Source: Zygnema cylindricum (lineage: Eukaryota > Streptophyta > Zygnematophyceae > Zygnematales > Zygnemataceae). From it: DNA of 64,000 nucleotides. Shown here piece after piece: positions 22,606 through 32,949 of the stretch. Each line of letters begins with the position of its first letter. The first letter of the stretch is position 1. Both the position numbers and the translations under genes were made by a program. Where the stretch lies: positions 39,712 to 103,711 of the forward strand of contig JBBHKE010001947.1 of NCBI GenBank assembly GCA_037447655.1. The letters run 5' to 3'. Under the pieces are notes generated by a model that ran no database searches, had not been told where the DNA came from, and saw only the letters and a program-made list of their open reading frames with translations.

Positions 22606-23261
22606 TTAAATTTAGTTCCATGAGGTGAGCGAAATAGGCAGATTCTGTCGCACGTGTCAGAAGTTCTTAACAATTTTTGGTCGCGGAGTACTACAAAAAA
22701 ACCCATTGCACTCGTACAACCTGCATGTGACTCTTTTCCGTACGCTTTTTTCCGTACAGGGGTCGTTGAGGGGTCTCGACCAACGGACGCCATTTCGCAA
22801 AAGCGAAGTTTGTGAAGGCGCCTCTTTCTCTCCCTCCCCCACTACCGCGTCTATCTCACAATTCTTGCAACGAAAAACGTCTATAATGGTATAAAATGAA
22901 AGATTTATGAAAACGATATCTTTTGACTATCTTTGGGCGTATTTTGATGGCAATTAGAGTGAGAAAATACAAAAAAAATACAATCGGGAAACCATGGAGG
23001 AGTTTTAGAATTTGTGACGTCGACGTTGTCATAGTTGAGCGTGGCGTGCATGACGTCATAATATCACAAACCATAAACATTTGCAATGCCTCCACGTCGA
23101 CAATGTGGCGTACATACATTGCGAAGTGACAAAAACTGTACAGCGTGCGGGTGGACGTCTGAAATTGAAGCCAATTGGAAGTTTCGCAACATTTTGTGTA
23201 CTGTTTACCTGTCACATGTTTGGTACATGTTTACGCGTGTCACTTTTGAAGTAACAAGTTA

Positions 23262-23959
23262 GGGTGCGTCTCCCTGTTCTTGAAACTTAGAGAAATACAT
23301 TTGTTTTTTAGCGCAGATCCGATGGACCCGGATTTCGGGTGTCCCTATGTAACAACGACATAGTTACTTAAGGGTGAACGATTCTATACGCTGACAATGT
23401 CCGTGTCGAATGTCAACGTCTACAATCTCTGATGACGCACGTTAATTTTTGTAGCTTCTTATGACGTCGCATGAGTTATCGCTTCTGCGCTCGACGTGAA
23501 ATTGCATCGGAATCTTGAGACCCCTGGCGATAAAAAATCCGTACCTTGCGCAAACGGACAAAACGTAACAAATTGTGTTATTTGCTTCGTCGTACCTAAA
23601 CGCAAACGGACAAAATAAAACGAATGGTGTTCCTTTCGCTGTCGATTGAATTCGTTTGAATTTTTTGTAATTTTTTCACACATGCTACGTGTTCCTATTT
23701 GTTTTTCAAAAACACTTTGTTTTAAAACATATCGTCCTTGTTTTTTAAAGAAAAGTTTGAAGATGGCGTTTTTTGGCGTGGTCGTGGGTCGAAGAACACA
23801 AGACAACAACACGAAGTATTTCTTAAATTCGATGATGAAGCAAAATGTACTTCTACTTTTTACTATTTTTTTGTACGGTTGAAACTTATGCGGTACGACT
23901 CTAAGTTTTACAAGAAAACGATAGAAGAAAACCCTTACTTTGGCACATGGAGACGCACC
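23262..23959 (+). mobile_element. TIR element T3 (PIF/Harbinger-like MITE) nested in T5a
   Basis: 698 bp with ends GGGTGCGTCTCC and GGAGACGCACCC and TTA on both sides (23259-23261, 23960-23962). It is homologous to T2b without the solo LTR. There is no transposase. Confidence 0.75.
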
Positions 23960-24123
23960 CTTATTTGCGCTTACATCGGAATGTTTTGAAAGCTATACGG
24001 AGAATCTTTGCTATAAACAAAGTTACAAGATTAAAGTTTCGGTTACATGGGAAAGTGCCCTTGCCTTATGTGTTTACTGATCTTCTTTGCTTGTAACTTT
24101 TTTCCCTGTAACTTCAAAACTTA

Positions 24124-26114
24124 GGGTACGACCCCACGTAGTTGTAACTTAGCGAACTTACTTTGTATTTTAGCGCGGATTTGGCGGACCCGGATTTCAG
24201 GTGTCTCTATGTGTTTCTTCGAGATTGCTACTTAAATTTGTGACGACTGTATACGTCAACAATACCCGCGACGGCTATCACCGTGTAAAATCTGTCTTGC
24301 CGCACCTTATTTTTTCAAAACTTTTTGAAGCTTCGCAAGACACATCATAATCTTTGAAACGATTTGGTATGCCGCATGTCATTGTGTGACATCGTAGGCG
24401 TACAGCCTTGCAACCGTGGTTGTAAGACATGCCTTTACGTAAACCTCGCCTGTCCAAGAGCCATGACTTCGCAGATTTTTCACCTTCGCAGATTTTTCAA
24501 CTTTGTGTGAAATGACAGTGCAGCATTGAGACCTCTGAAAAAATAAACCGTACAAGGTGTATGCGGACAAAAACGAACAGCCCTATACTTTTTTCAACCG
24601 TCAAAAACTTTTGAAAACTTTTCACACGCGGGAACATATTTTCCTATTGGTGTGTACGAATGTACTTAGCTTAAAACACATTGCCGATGTGTTTTATGAT
24701 AAGTTTGAAGATGACGTGACACTAGGTCGAAAAAACGCAAGACGACAACTTTTCGTACATCCTAAGGGTGAAGTTCCATCAAGTGAAAAGTGGCGTTTTT
24801 TACAGAAATCCGCGACTCTCTGTACAAAATCGTACAACCTATTTTGTTTTTATACAAAAAATAACATTACAGAGAATCTTGCCGATACTCTCCAAAGGTC
24901 TTGGAGGTAATACTGGCCGTCGGATGTTCATCTGCGAGGAGTTCACTTCAGTTTTTTCTATTACACTCGACCCACCTCGAGGAGGTGGGTTGGCATATAT
25001 AGAAAAACAAATTTGTGACACGGTGGACAATTACGCTACATGTCATGATGGAAAACCAACAAAAAATCTTAAGATTTGCACATGACACGGGGTTTCCAAA
25101 ATACAACCGAAAATCAAAACGAAATTTCGTAACATTCCCTCGTCACGCTATTTTCGATAACTTTTGTTTGTCACACAATTTCTCTCAAAAGACTTTCGTT
25201 ATGTTCGAAAACTGAAATCGTAAGAAATGTGCTGGCGTACATACTGGCGTCTGCAAAATGTATAAAAGTTTTGTCGTATGCTTATTACGTACGCAGGTAC
25301 ATGGTACGCAAGTCAAGATTTGAAGTTAAGTTTGTCGGTGCTAAAAATGTGAAAGATATTCAATATCGGATCGTAGCTTCCGTGGCGCCGGTCAATTTAG
25401 AACACGTGGCTTACAGACTCTACGTGATGGAACTTCGACTCCTAGCCCGTTCCCACCGGAAAAAAATTCACTTCCGCATCAGTCGGACGTTCGAATAATG
25501 TACGGCTTTTCGAGCACCGACTTTGTAGATTTCGGAAGTTCTCGGAAAACCGTACAAACAAACTTCCTCAAAATATTGTCGGATATAGAAGTAGGGTAAA
25601 AGTTGCGTCTTTCTGTGAAACAGGCCAAAGGTAACTCGAAAAGCTGACGTAGCAAAAACAACATCCGAACGGCTATTTCGTTGTTTTCGCGCGAAAAATC
25701 TGCATGACTTTGAGCCACCGTCGTCATCCTTCGAACATAGTAAATTTGAAAATCTGCAAGTTTGTTTTTGCGCATTTGTCTGATGACGTCAACGCGTGTG
25801 ATGTGTCGTAGGACACCTTCGATCGGAGTTACGTGCCATAATTTTGGTGTGACCGAACACCCGTTTTCCGATGAGTTTTCGGAAAATCATCGGAATGGGC
25901 AAAAAGTTACAAATGCTCCCGTGGGAATAGGCTATCAATCGACCCGGTTTGTAGAGTTTGCCGTACAATTACAAAAAGGTATGATGGAACTTCACCCTAA
26001 GTTCGAGAATGACGCAAATTGTACTATACAAATTTGCGATTTCTTCGTACGGTCACAACTTTTAGGCAGTACGGCGCCAAGTTTGAAAGGGAAACGACAG
26101 AAAAAAACCCAAAC
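24124..26114 (-). mobile_element. TIR element T4 (T1-like, inverted), interrupted by N1 and T5b
   Basis: Starts GGGTACGACCCCACGTAG after TTA (24121-24123) and aligns with T1 in reverse orientation. Its far terminus is cut off by T5b at 26118. N1 (24766-25997) splits a segment that is continuous in T1 near 12250-12270. Confidence 0.65.
24766..25997 (+). mobile_element. TIR element N1 with TAA target duplication
   Basis: 1232 bp with ends GGGTGAAGTTCCATCA and TGATGGAACTTCACCC, flanked by TAA at 24763-24765 and 25998-26000. The uninterrupted homologous target, a single TAA, is visible in T1. A 3-bp TWA duplication with GGG termini fits non-autonomous PIF/Harbinger elements. It contains only short frames with no recognised product. 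Confidence 0.8.
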
Positions 26115-26117
26115 TTA

Positions 26118-26587
26118 GGGCACTTTCCCATGTGCTAAAGTTACAGTTATTTTCTGTCGTTTTCCTTTATAACTTGGAAAAAAAGGAAAAAATCTGCAAC
26201 CGTACCAAAAAATTCAAATTACCACCATACAAGTTGCGTTCCATTAAAACTTTAGTTGTACCACAATTTGTCGTCTACCGCGATGTAGTTTATCGTTTAG
26301 CGAGTTTCGACCCACTTTCGCATCCTTCCAGATCATCTTCAAACTTTAATAAAATCACCTCGCGAGGTGATTTAAAATAAAGTTCCACGACGTGGGCGAA
26401 TATGCATATGATTTCTCAAGCGTCGAGGTTTTTGAAAAAAAATTCCGCAAAAGAAAAATCCAATGCATGTTTACACCCTGTACGTACTTTTTTCCGTGCA
26501 CCTTTTTCCGTACAGAGGCAGTGGAGGGGTCTCGACCAACGGACGCCATTTCGCAAAAGCGAAGTCCATGAAAGCGCCTCTCTCTCT
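26118..26587 (+). mobile_element. TIR element T5b, truncated by the copia array
   Basis: Begins GGGCACTTTCCCATGTGC after TTA (26115-26117) and matches T5a through its palindrome (26352-26373). It stops where the first array LTR begins at 26588. Its other end is not found after the array at 36909, so this junction is rearranged. Confidence 0.6.
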
Positions 26588-27307
26588 TACAATTCTGTGT
26601 CCTCCATTGGACTACAGAATACAAGAAGCCTCTAAATAGTATTTAACTAACCCACTTCAAGCCACAACCACTGCTGCCCAAAAAGTCACACTGACAATTT
26701 GACTGCACCCTTGTGCAGCGTGGACTCCCCTGAGTCTGTAGCAAAAAGAATCACTGAAAACGGCCAACCAGCCGATAAGTTATGAGTCGGCAAAAATGCC
26801 AAGTTTATACAAACTCTCAAAGGGAGAGAGGTTCCTATCTACCAATATTCTCTAAGTCCTAAATCCCTCTCACAACCCCTATCTATTGAAGTACGAACCA
26901 ATCAGATCAGTGTAGGGTACAGAAAAGTACTATGGCCGATGTACTTTCTGTACGGCCCATGTACGGCGACGCCATTAAGTGGACGCGTGTCCACTTTTCA
27001 CTTGTCCTTATGTTCGCCGGAATTCCTGCGACCAAATGTCATCCCTCCGCGTGGCGCCACGTCACGCCACGTCCATAAACGCCAAAAGTGACCATTCCGC
27101 GATCGCGGCATTGATGTACGCCGTCGGACCAGATTCAATATTAAATGTCCGTCGTCAAAACAAATGTCCGATTCATTTGTTTTCGTGCGAGATAATGTTC
27201 GCACTATATAATACTTGGTTCCATGTTTGTCCGTTTGTAATTCCGTTAATTGAATTCATACACGTAACATTGTATAAATAATAATCAAACCTAATGTATC
27301 TCAACGG

Positions 27308-27384
27308 ACTCTTACGACTGACTGGTTAGAGCTTACGGCTAAGCCGTGCTCTGCCGGTCGGAGGTTCGAGTCTTGCCGGACTCA
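27308..27384 (+). other. tRNA-like sequence in array LTR 1, antisense to the element
   Basis: Contains a D-arm-like ACTGGTTAGAGC and a T-arm GGAGG-TTCGAGT-CTTGC with the B-box GTTCGAGTC. No matching acceptor stem can be drawn, so it is not called a tRNA gene. Equivalent sequences sit in the LTRs at 32641-32730 and 36610-36700. Confidence 0.55.
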
Positions 27385-27415
27385 ACCTTTTGTTGAGAGT
27401 GACATAAGTCACTCT
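27381..27415 (+). other. Two adjacent perfect hairpins in the LTR
   Basis: CTCAAC-CTTTT-GTTGAG (27381-27397) is followed with a 2-nt overlap by AGAGTGAC-ATAA-GTCACTCT (27396-27415). Both recur in the other two array LTRs directly after the tRNA-like segment. Confidence 0.8.
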
Positions 27416-27599
27416 TTAGCCCTGCCTGCTTAAGCTAGGACAGCCATGGCTCAACCACCCTCTCTATCCCTCAGTGACTACGACAAGTATGGTGGGAAGG
27501 GAGAGGAGGCGGAGGCAGGTTGTCCGTCTTTTCTTTTTCTTATTTGTACTAAATTCAGACCTAGAAAATACCAAATAAAACTACTAATTTCAACACTCC

Positions 27600-30500
27600 C
27601 CTTATTTTCTAGTCAAATTTAAATTTCAGTTTTAATCCACACTTTTCCCTGCAATATTTTAACTTGGGAGAAGGCACCGGTTTTGTCATCATATCAGCTA
27701 CCATTTCCTCATTAGATCTATATACAAGATTCACGATTTTATTCTCAATTTTTCTCTTACAAAACTTAATCTTATGTCCATATGTTTAGCCTTAAAATGA
27801 TGTTTTGGATTAGCTGCAATTGTGATGGCAGATTGATTATCACAAAACACTTCATGCACTCCCTCTTTTATATACCCCAGTTCTTGCAGCAAAGAATTTA
27901 CCCACATCAACTCTTTCACAGCAGAACAAGAGGCCATGTACTCAGCCTCCATAATGGACTGAGCAACCACCTTTTGTTGCTTACTGCTCCAACAACATGC
28001 ACCTTCCCCAACATACAACACATACCCAGAAGTGCATCTTCTCATAGGTGCATCCCCCTAACTGGCATCACTCCAAGTGGTGATATCAGTGTGCTCCCCT
28101 CCCAAATGCAACCATAACTCTCTAGTTCCTACCAAATATCTCATGACTCTCTTGGCTGCCTCCAAGTCTCTCTTCATAGGATCATTAAGACTCCGACTGA
28201 GTACTCCAACTGCTGTCGCTATGTCCGGTCTAGTACAGTTCATAAAATAGATTAAACTTCCTACGACATGTCTATAAGGGATAGACTTCATAAATTCTCT
28301 CTCTTCTGACTCATCTGATCATCTAATATCATCACTCCTCCTACTTCACTCCCATCACTTATTTTTTACAAGTCCATGGAAGTGGTACAACTGTAAGCAT
28401 TTTCCATCTAGAATTTCTCAAGCATATTACCTATTGCTTCCTTTTGAGTGAGTTTGATAATCTTTTTCCCCCTATCTCTCTCCATTTGAATCCCCAAAAT
28501 ATATCTTGCCTCCCCTAAATCCTTCATATCAAATTTGCTTTCAAGATCTTTCTTTAACTTATCGATTTTTTCCAAAGATTTACTCAACACAAGCAAATCA
28601 TCCACATAAATTGCAATAAAAATTACACCATTCTCAACTTCAAACATATAGATAGAATGGTTAGAGCTGATACGGATATATCCTAGACCTGTAAGAAACT
28701 CATCTAGTTTCTTATTCCACTGTCGGGGAGCCAGCTTCAGTCCATATAACGACTTTATGAGTTTGCAGACTTTGCTCTCTTCTCCTTCTTCCACGAACCC
28801 CTCGGGTTGTCTCATAAAAATTTCCTCCTCTAACTCATCATTAAGAAAAGCAGTCTTAATGTCCATCTAGTGAATTTCCATGTCTTCCGCTGCTGCCAGA
28901 CTGAGGAGAATCCTTATTGAGGGGAACCGAACAACTGGATTAAAGGTCTCCTCATAGTCAATCCCCTCCTTTTGGGTGAACCCCTTCGCTACCAATCGAG
29001 CCTTATATATCTCAATGGTGTTATTTGGGTTCAGTTTAAGTTTAAATACCCATTTACACACAATAGGTTTTCTGTCTGGAGGGCAATCCGCTAGTTCTCA
29101 AGTATTTGCTTCCATGATAGAAGCCATCTCATCATTTATGGCTCTAATCCATCTTTCTTTCTCTGGACTATTCAATGCCTCCGAGTAAGATTGAGGCTCA
29201 TCTGGGTGAGATAGCTTAGTTACCTTATGAGCGGCTTGTTTTTCTTGTATCCGTTTGGTGCTTCTCCTTCCTCCCTCAAACTCCGAAGCTGGAATAGATG
29301 GAAGTCTTAGATTTCTTCTCACTCTCTCATCGGCTCCCTTGTCCATGGAAGCCGGTTTTTGTCCCGCTTTTTCTATCTCCTCGAAGTCCATAGGAGTATG
29401 TGAGGTTTCCGATGAGTCTCTTGCATCTTCGATCTCCCCTAAATCTATAGTCACGGTTTCACTCATGTCCCTTTTGGGAACGACCGAGTTCTCCTCACTT
29501 TCGGACTCAAATCTGATTCTTATCTTCTTTGTATATTTGAAGGGGTCAAATGACTTCCCTTCATCCATGACAACTACGTGTTTGACCATAATGATATCTT
29601 TCTTAGCTAAGTCATAGACTCTATATCCCTTAACATCCTCATCATATCCCACAAAGTATCCAGGTTTTCCCTTAGCATCTAGTTTGCAGTTTTTCCTATC
29701 CGTGTCAAGACTGTAAACTTGGCTACCGAATACTTTAAGGTGTGAGATATCTGGTTTCCTTCCAACCCATCTCTCATAAGGTGTTACTCCCTTTACAGCT
29801 GAGGTAAGGACTCTATTCTTAATGTAGTTGGCACAATTCATTGCTTCTGCCCAAAATCTCTTTCCTATTTTCTTGTCGGCCAACATACTGCGTACACTAT
29901 CTCCTAGTGTTCGATTCAACCTCTCAGCTACCCCATTTTGTTCCGGGTTATATGGTACAGTTTTTTGGTGCTGTACTCCCTCATCTCTCAGATATTCCTC
30001 AAACTGGTTAGAGGTATATTCCCCCCCTTTATCACTCTTTATCCTCTTAATGGAGGTTTCATGCAACTTCTCACTCCAGGCTTTATATTCTTTGAAGTAA
30101 GTTGATGCTTCAGACTTTGTTTTCAGAAAGTAGACTCTAGAGTACCTAGACCAGTCATTGGTTATTGTCATCATAAACCTCTTTCCTCCAACCGATGGTA
30201 CTTTTGCAGGACCCCAAATATTTGTGTGGACCAAATCTAACACTTTCTCACCTCTATATGTGGCGGCTTTGGGAAAGGGAAATCTGTGAGCCTTACCTTG
30301 AGCACAACCACTACAATCATCCATCATTTCATTATCCCCAAACTGAATGCCTTCTACTACCCCAAGCTTTTTCATTTCCCTCAACCTATCAAAATGCACA
30401 TACCCCAACCGCTTATGCCAAATCATCAACTTAGGAACACCAACAAAGTAAGCATTTTTCTTTTCATTACTCAGGTTAAGCCTAAACATTCCTTGGCTAC

Positions 30501-31936
30501 CCTTATCTGCCGTGAAGAAAACTTCATCCCCATACTTAGCTGTAAAGACTCCCTTTCGAGTGAAGGTATCAAATTATTTGTCATCTAACATAGACGTAGA
30601 GACAAGATTTTTACTCAGCTGAGGAATGTAGAGTACATCTAAGAATGTAAGTATAAAAGTCTTACCCTCCACTAAGACTTTGATATCTACTAATCCCACT
30701 AGATCTGTAGTAACTACTCTCTCATCCCCATACTCTATCTCTACAGTAAGGATTTTCCTTAACTTAGTGAAGAGTTCTTTATCGCGACACATATGCATGG
30801 ATGCACTTGAGTCGATAATCCATCTTTCCTGTGGAGCTTCCCGAAGTGCTCCAAAGGCACACTTCTCTCTCCGAGGGATCTCCTTCTCCTCCTGACTCTC
30901 ATCAAGAAGAACCTCCTCATCCTCCTCAGAGGACTCATCCTCGATTTCTCCTGTCACCTTTGTAACAACAAGTGCATTTTTCTTCCCTCCGGAAGAACCC
31001 CCTCCACGGTTCTCTTGGAGCCTCAGCTCCGACAGCTTGACACAATCTGCGATGAAGTGTCCCGACTTTTTGCAAAAATGACAAAGACCCTTTGGGGGCC
31101 TCGGTCCTCCAAGATGATCTCTTTCCCCTTTGTACAATTTCTTCGGGTCCTTCCTCCATCGGTCATCTCCTGCTGCTAGAGCTTGAATTCTCTTTCCTCC
31201 GCTCCTAATCTCCATTGTGTTTTCTTGCACAAGTATCATCCTGACCACTGTGTTTCATTTCTATGAACTATCAAGCATTTCCTGTTCTCGATACACTATG
31301 TTCTCGAACTCATCTGGTAACTTCATAATAAGAGTGTTAACTTTCATTTTTATTGTACCTGTCCATCCGGCACTTTCCATCTCCATATACAAACAAGAAA
31401 GATCATTACAGTAATCTAACATCTTTCCTCCTTTGTAAGTGTAACTCACTAGCTTTTGCTCAGCCAACTGGAGCTCCTGAATGGTTCCAGCTCTATAAAT
31501 CTCCACCAAACTCACCCACAACTCCTCGGCCTTGTAATTGTGAAGATGAGGAGTGGCCAAAGCTTGAGTGAGGTGCCTGAGAATGAAGTTTTTGGCAGCC
31601 ATGTTTACATCCTCCCACATTTGAGTATCGTTCTCCGTGGTCTTTACAGTCGTCGCTCTCGGTACTGTGGCGATAGGAGTGAGCGGTGTCTCCTTCCCTT
31701 TCCCCTTTTCGGACACACTGCTATCTCCATCATCTGCGTCCTCCGCTGAGGCAGGCGTTGCTACAGGAAACCTTACTCCTCCAAATCCTGGTGGAGTTCC
31801 CGAAGGTGGACGTTTCACTTGTCCACTGACGATACCCCAGTATCGTTTTTCACACAAAGCTCCCATCATCATGGCTTCCCAATAGATGAACCCAGATCCA
31901 TTGAAGGTGGGCACCCTAGAGGGTGGGCCTATAACC
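27600..31936 (-). pseudogene. Broken gag-pol of array copy A
   Basis: Read on the minus strand: gag 31936-31261, ending at an internal stop; gag 3' part with knuckle CHFCKKSGHFIADC and protease region 31248-30574, whose motif reads IDSSASM where DSGA is expected; GAG-pre-integrase plus integrase 30489-29098 (463 residues) with HTNIWGP in place of HTDIWGP, and intact SDKGGEY and PEQNGVAERLN; RT 29061-28408 with a stop just before MDIKTAF and with YVDDLLVL; RNase H about 28291-27731. The Asp-to-Asn change removes the first integrase catalytic residue. Confidence 0.9.
31924..31936 (-). promoter_or_regulatory. Primer-binding site of array copy A
   Basis: GGTTATAGGCCCA on the minus strand directly after LTR 2, the same half-tRNA-type site as in element 1. 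Confidence 0.7.
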
Positions 31937-32945
31937 TGCAATTCTGTGTCCTCTATTGGACTACAAAATACAGGAAGCCTCTAGATAGTATATAACTAAC
32001 CCACTTCAAGCCACAACCACTGCTGTCCAAAAAGGTCACACTGAAAATTTGATTGCACCCCTATGCAGCTTGTACTCCCTTGAGTCCGTAGCAAAAAGAA
32101 TCACTGAAATTGGCCAATTAGCCGATAAGTTATGAGTCGGCAAAAATGCCAAGTTTATACAAACTCTCAAAGGGAGAGAGGTTCCTATCTACCAATATTC
32201 TATAAGTCATAAATCCCTCTCACAACCCCTATCTATTGAAGTACAAACTAATCAGATCACTGTAGGGTACAAAAAAGTACTATGGCCGATGTACTTTCTG
32301 TACGGCCCATGTACGGCAACGCCATTAAGTGGACGCGTGTCCACTTTTCACTTGTCCTTATGTTCGTCGGAATTCCTGCGACCAAATGTCATCCCTCCGC
32401 GTGGCGCCACGTCACACCACGTCCATAAACGCCAAAAGTGACCATTCCGCGTTCGGGGCATTGATGTACGCTGTCGGATCAGATTCAATATTAAATGTCC
32501 GTCGTCAAAAAAAATGTCTGATTCATTTGTTTTCGTGCGAGATAATGTTCGCACTATATAATACTTGGTTCCATGTTCGTCTTTTTGTTATTCCGTTAAT
32601 TGACTTCATACACGTAACATTGTATAAATAATAATCAAACCTAATGTATCTCAACGGACTTCTACGACAGACTGGTTAAAGCTAGCGGCTAAGCCGTGCT
32701 CTGCCGGTCGGAGGTTCGAGTCCTGCCAGACTCAACCTTTTGTTGAGAGTGACATAAGTCACTCTTTAGCCCTGCCTGCTTAAGCTAGGACAGCCATGGC
32801 TCAGCCACCCTCTCTATCCCTCAGTGACTACGACAAGTATGGTGGGAAGGGAGAGGAGGCGGAGGCAGGCTGTCCATCTTTTCTTTTTCTTATTTGTACT
32901 AAATTCAGACCTAGAAAATACCAAATAAAACTACTAATTTCAACA
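31937..32945 (-). repeat. Array LTR 2 (shared middle LTR)
   Basis: It serves as 5' LTR of copy A and 3' LTR of copy B. It is nearly identical to LTR 3 over its first 400 bp and slightly more diverged afterwards. The gag ATG is changed to ATA. Confidence 0.85.
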
Positions 32946-32949
32946 CTCC

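Larger units (their letters stand above)
22347..24060 (+). mobile_element. TIR element T5a, interrupted by T3
   Basis: The left end AGAAACTTTCCCATGTGC and the inverted right end GGGCACTTTCCCATGTAA form a TIR subfamily distinct from T1. The flanks are TTA (22344-22346) and TTG (24061-24063). A perfect 20-bp palindrome lies at 22586-22605. The element at 23262-23959 is inserted in it. Confidence 0.6.
26588..27595 (-). repeat. Array LTR 1 (3' LTR)
   Basis: The plus-strand copy begins TACAATTCTG (the other two begin TGCAATTCTG) and ends AATTTCAACA. It retains a gag ATG (CAT near 26604) that the other two LTRs have lost. The TATA box complement TTTATA is at 26804-26809. Confidence 0.85.

Noticed and set aside
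27308-27384. A functional tRNA gene
   Set aside because: D-arm and T-arm are tRNA-like but no acceptor stem pairs, and the sequence is part of a repeated LTR.
31261-31941. Calling the array gag frames intact host genes
   Set aside because: They are the gag N-terminus of copia elements, duplicated at 35225-35905 and ended by a shared internal stop.
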